64,000 bases of DNA from Gyrodactylus bullatarudis (Eukaryota; Platyhelminthes; Monogenea; Gyrodactylidea; Gyrodactylidae), in contig SSNU01000248.1 of NCBI GenBank assembly GCA_012064415.1, positions 186,001 to 250,000 on the forward strand. Direction: 5' to 3'. The position numbers and the translations under genes are program-made. Shown here piece after piece: positions 62,901 to 64,000 of this stretch. The stretch's first letter is position 1; each line of letters opens with the position of its first letter. The notes below the pieces were generated by a model. That model searched no databases. It was not told the origin of the DNA and worked only from the letters and a program-made list of their open reading frames with translations.

Positions 62901-64000
62901 AAACCTCAACATGAAAAGATACTGTGAAGAGAAGTTAGAAATTTTTCTTAAACTTAATGATGTAATTTTTATCAGCTGAGAAATTCACTAAAGAATTTTA
63001 TTCATGAAAATTTATCGTGAGCCTATATGTATGTCTAATAATTAATTACTAGGGTAACCAAAATGCCTTTTTTTGCTTTTTTTGAGAGTCAGTCTAATCT
63101 AATTTTGTGGAGAACTCGGTAAAAAAGCCAATAGAAATAGCTTATTCAAATCAATATCTCATTCTCATTGTATGCACTCAAGAAGGCTTGAAGAGTTAAA
63201 TAAAGTTTTAAATCCCTAATTCTTAGAGACATTCGATTTTATGAATATGCTTTTTACCTTTACTGTTGTTGTTAAAGTTACTTCTGCTTATGTAGAGTAA
63301 AGGCTTTGAATATAGGATATGCAGATATCTTCTTGGGGTGCTTTAAACATTCGATTGTATGATTTTGCCTTTTTTAAATTAAAAATTGCCCTTTTTTCAA
63401 TAAAAAGTATGCCTTTTTCTGGTCGCCCTATTAATTACTAATATCAAGATCAAGTATTTACTCCGATGAATTTTTGAGAATTTTTTCTACCTTTGATCTG
63501 AGATAACTCTGAGAACATTAATAAAATCCTCTGTATCATTTTATTGCTAGAACTCTCATGAGCTGTACTCTAATGTAGAAATGATCCGACATAAAAAATG
63601 TTAAAAAAAAACAATTATAATTAGTAAATTCATGGAAAATAATTAAGTAACGTTGTCGGTTTATTTTGGCCATTACTCAATGAGAATTAAGATTTGATGA
63701 ATTTTTGAAGAGTTAAGCTAGCTCTGTAAATAATAAATACCAAAGGGATAAAATTCAAACTGAAATGAATTCAAAACTTTGAACCTGCTACGTTCTTAAA
63801 ATAAATTACCAATGGATTAACAAAATTTAACTTTAGAATGGATATGATATAAATTAGGAGATTTATCTTTACCCAATAATTGAAGAATAATCAAAAATTT
63901 CGATTAACCTAATACGATTCAGTGGGAAAAAATTTGTTTTGACAAATTCTGGTTACCTTGCTTGAGATTCCTGATTTCCTCGTAGATTATGTCTGTAGAA
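59945..64000 (-). CDS. C-terminal part of a PH-like/SH3 signalling protein (5' end outside window)
   Basis: Four exons: 63957-64000 (runs off the edge), 61765-61975, 61244-61434 and 59945-60183, with matching phases (1, 2, 1). The sequence first shows a basic/Ser stretch (EKRPERRTSLTRNVSLSKNF). The tail of a PH-like fold follows (PFKLFIDADSGQPVEYEF, then SEREKWIDAL, the usual last helix W). An SH3 domain comes next (LEVNEGDTVNLLVKCSDGW and GWVPSNCFEEV, with the ALYDY strand replaced by CIKKAV) and then a 50-residue tail ending AKASVI. A PH followed by SH3 at the C-terminus occurs in some Dbl-family Rho exchange factors and adaptors. I see no DH domain in the window, so the exact family is open. 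Confidence 0.65.
60650..61030. repeat. Family-C interspersed repeat copy
   Basis: Similar to 15890-16260: CTGATATGCAAAATCTCGAT, ATGAATTTTACTACGAAAAA, GCAACATTTTCAATAAAAAT and AACATCAATTTTTGATTAAG. It sits in the intron between the SH3-encoding exons. Confidence 0.65.
61976..63956 (-). other. Intron (2.0 kb) of the SH3 gene
   Basis: No exon or known repeat is recognised except a family-B-like scrap near 62050-62160 (GAGCTAATTGATTTTTACAA). The T-rich stretch near 63060-63090 and 63365-63425 repeats TGCCTTTTTT motifs. Confidence 0.4.

Noticed and set aside
1..64000. tRNA, rRNA or CRISPR-like arrays
   Set aside because: Reading both strands I saw no cloverleaf-like T-arm/A-box pair that I could trust and no regularly spaced direct repeats; spaced repeats here are inverted transposon ends.

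Overview
This is animal nuclear DNA, strongly A+T-rich, with spliceosomal GT-AG introns and many small inverted-repeat transposons. The best phylum clue is a complete 2DBD nuclear receptor, a family known so far only from protostomes. Penelope-like retroelement remains and a mix of very short introns (about 28-40 nt) and multi-kilobase introns in the same genes would suit a spiralian such as a flatworm or another small-bodied lineage. I cannot fix the phylum from sequence alone.

Layout. 1-5.0 kb is a dense cluster: MAD1 (3' part, +), the RNA-exosome subunit RRP41/EXOSC4 (-), hydroxyacyl-CoA dehydrogenase HADH (+) and calreticulin (-). 5.0-15.6 kb has no host gene that I can support. It holds an integrase-type DNA transposon (about 6.68-10.89 kb) with a hAT element nested inside it (6786-8716, exact 8-bp target duplication), plus fragments of small palindromic repeats. 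15.6-39.8 kb is one 24-kb nine-exon gene (-) for a nuclear receptor with two DNA-binding domains; its large introns are full of foldback elements and MITEs. RPL35A (+) follows at 40.1 kb. 40.8-58.2 kb is a 25-exon gene (-) for an MRCK/Genghis Khan-type Cdc42-binding kinase of 2039 aa, with a Penelope-like retroelement relic in its largest intron. 58.3-59.5 kb encodes the ciliary doublet-microtubule protein RIBC2 (+). 59.9-64.0 kb holds the C-terminal exons (-) of a protein with a PH-like region and an SH3 domain, running off the right edge.

The eight identified host genes plus the right-edge gene alternate strictly in strand. This gives divergent pairs (EXOSC4/HADH, nuclear receptor/RPL35A, MRCK/RIBC2) with 65-245 bp between start codons, and convergent pairs with short or overlapping 3' ends (MAD1/EXOSC4, HADH/CALR, RPL35A/MRCK, RIBC2/SH3 gene). 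Exon models for the receptor and the kinase were built by hand. Both give coding lengths divisible by three with every splice phase consistent, which is strong internal support. Coordinates were counted by eye and could be off by a base or two at some junctions.
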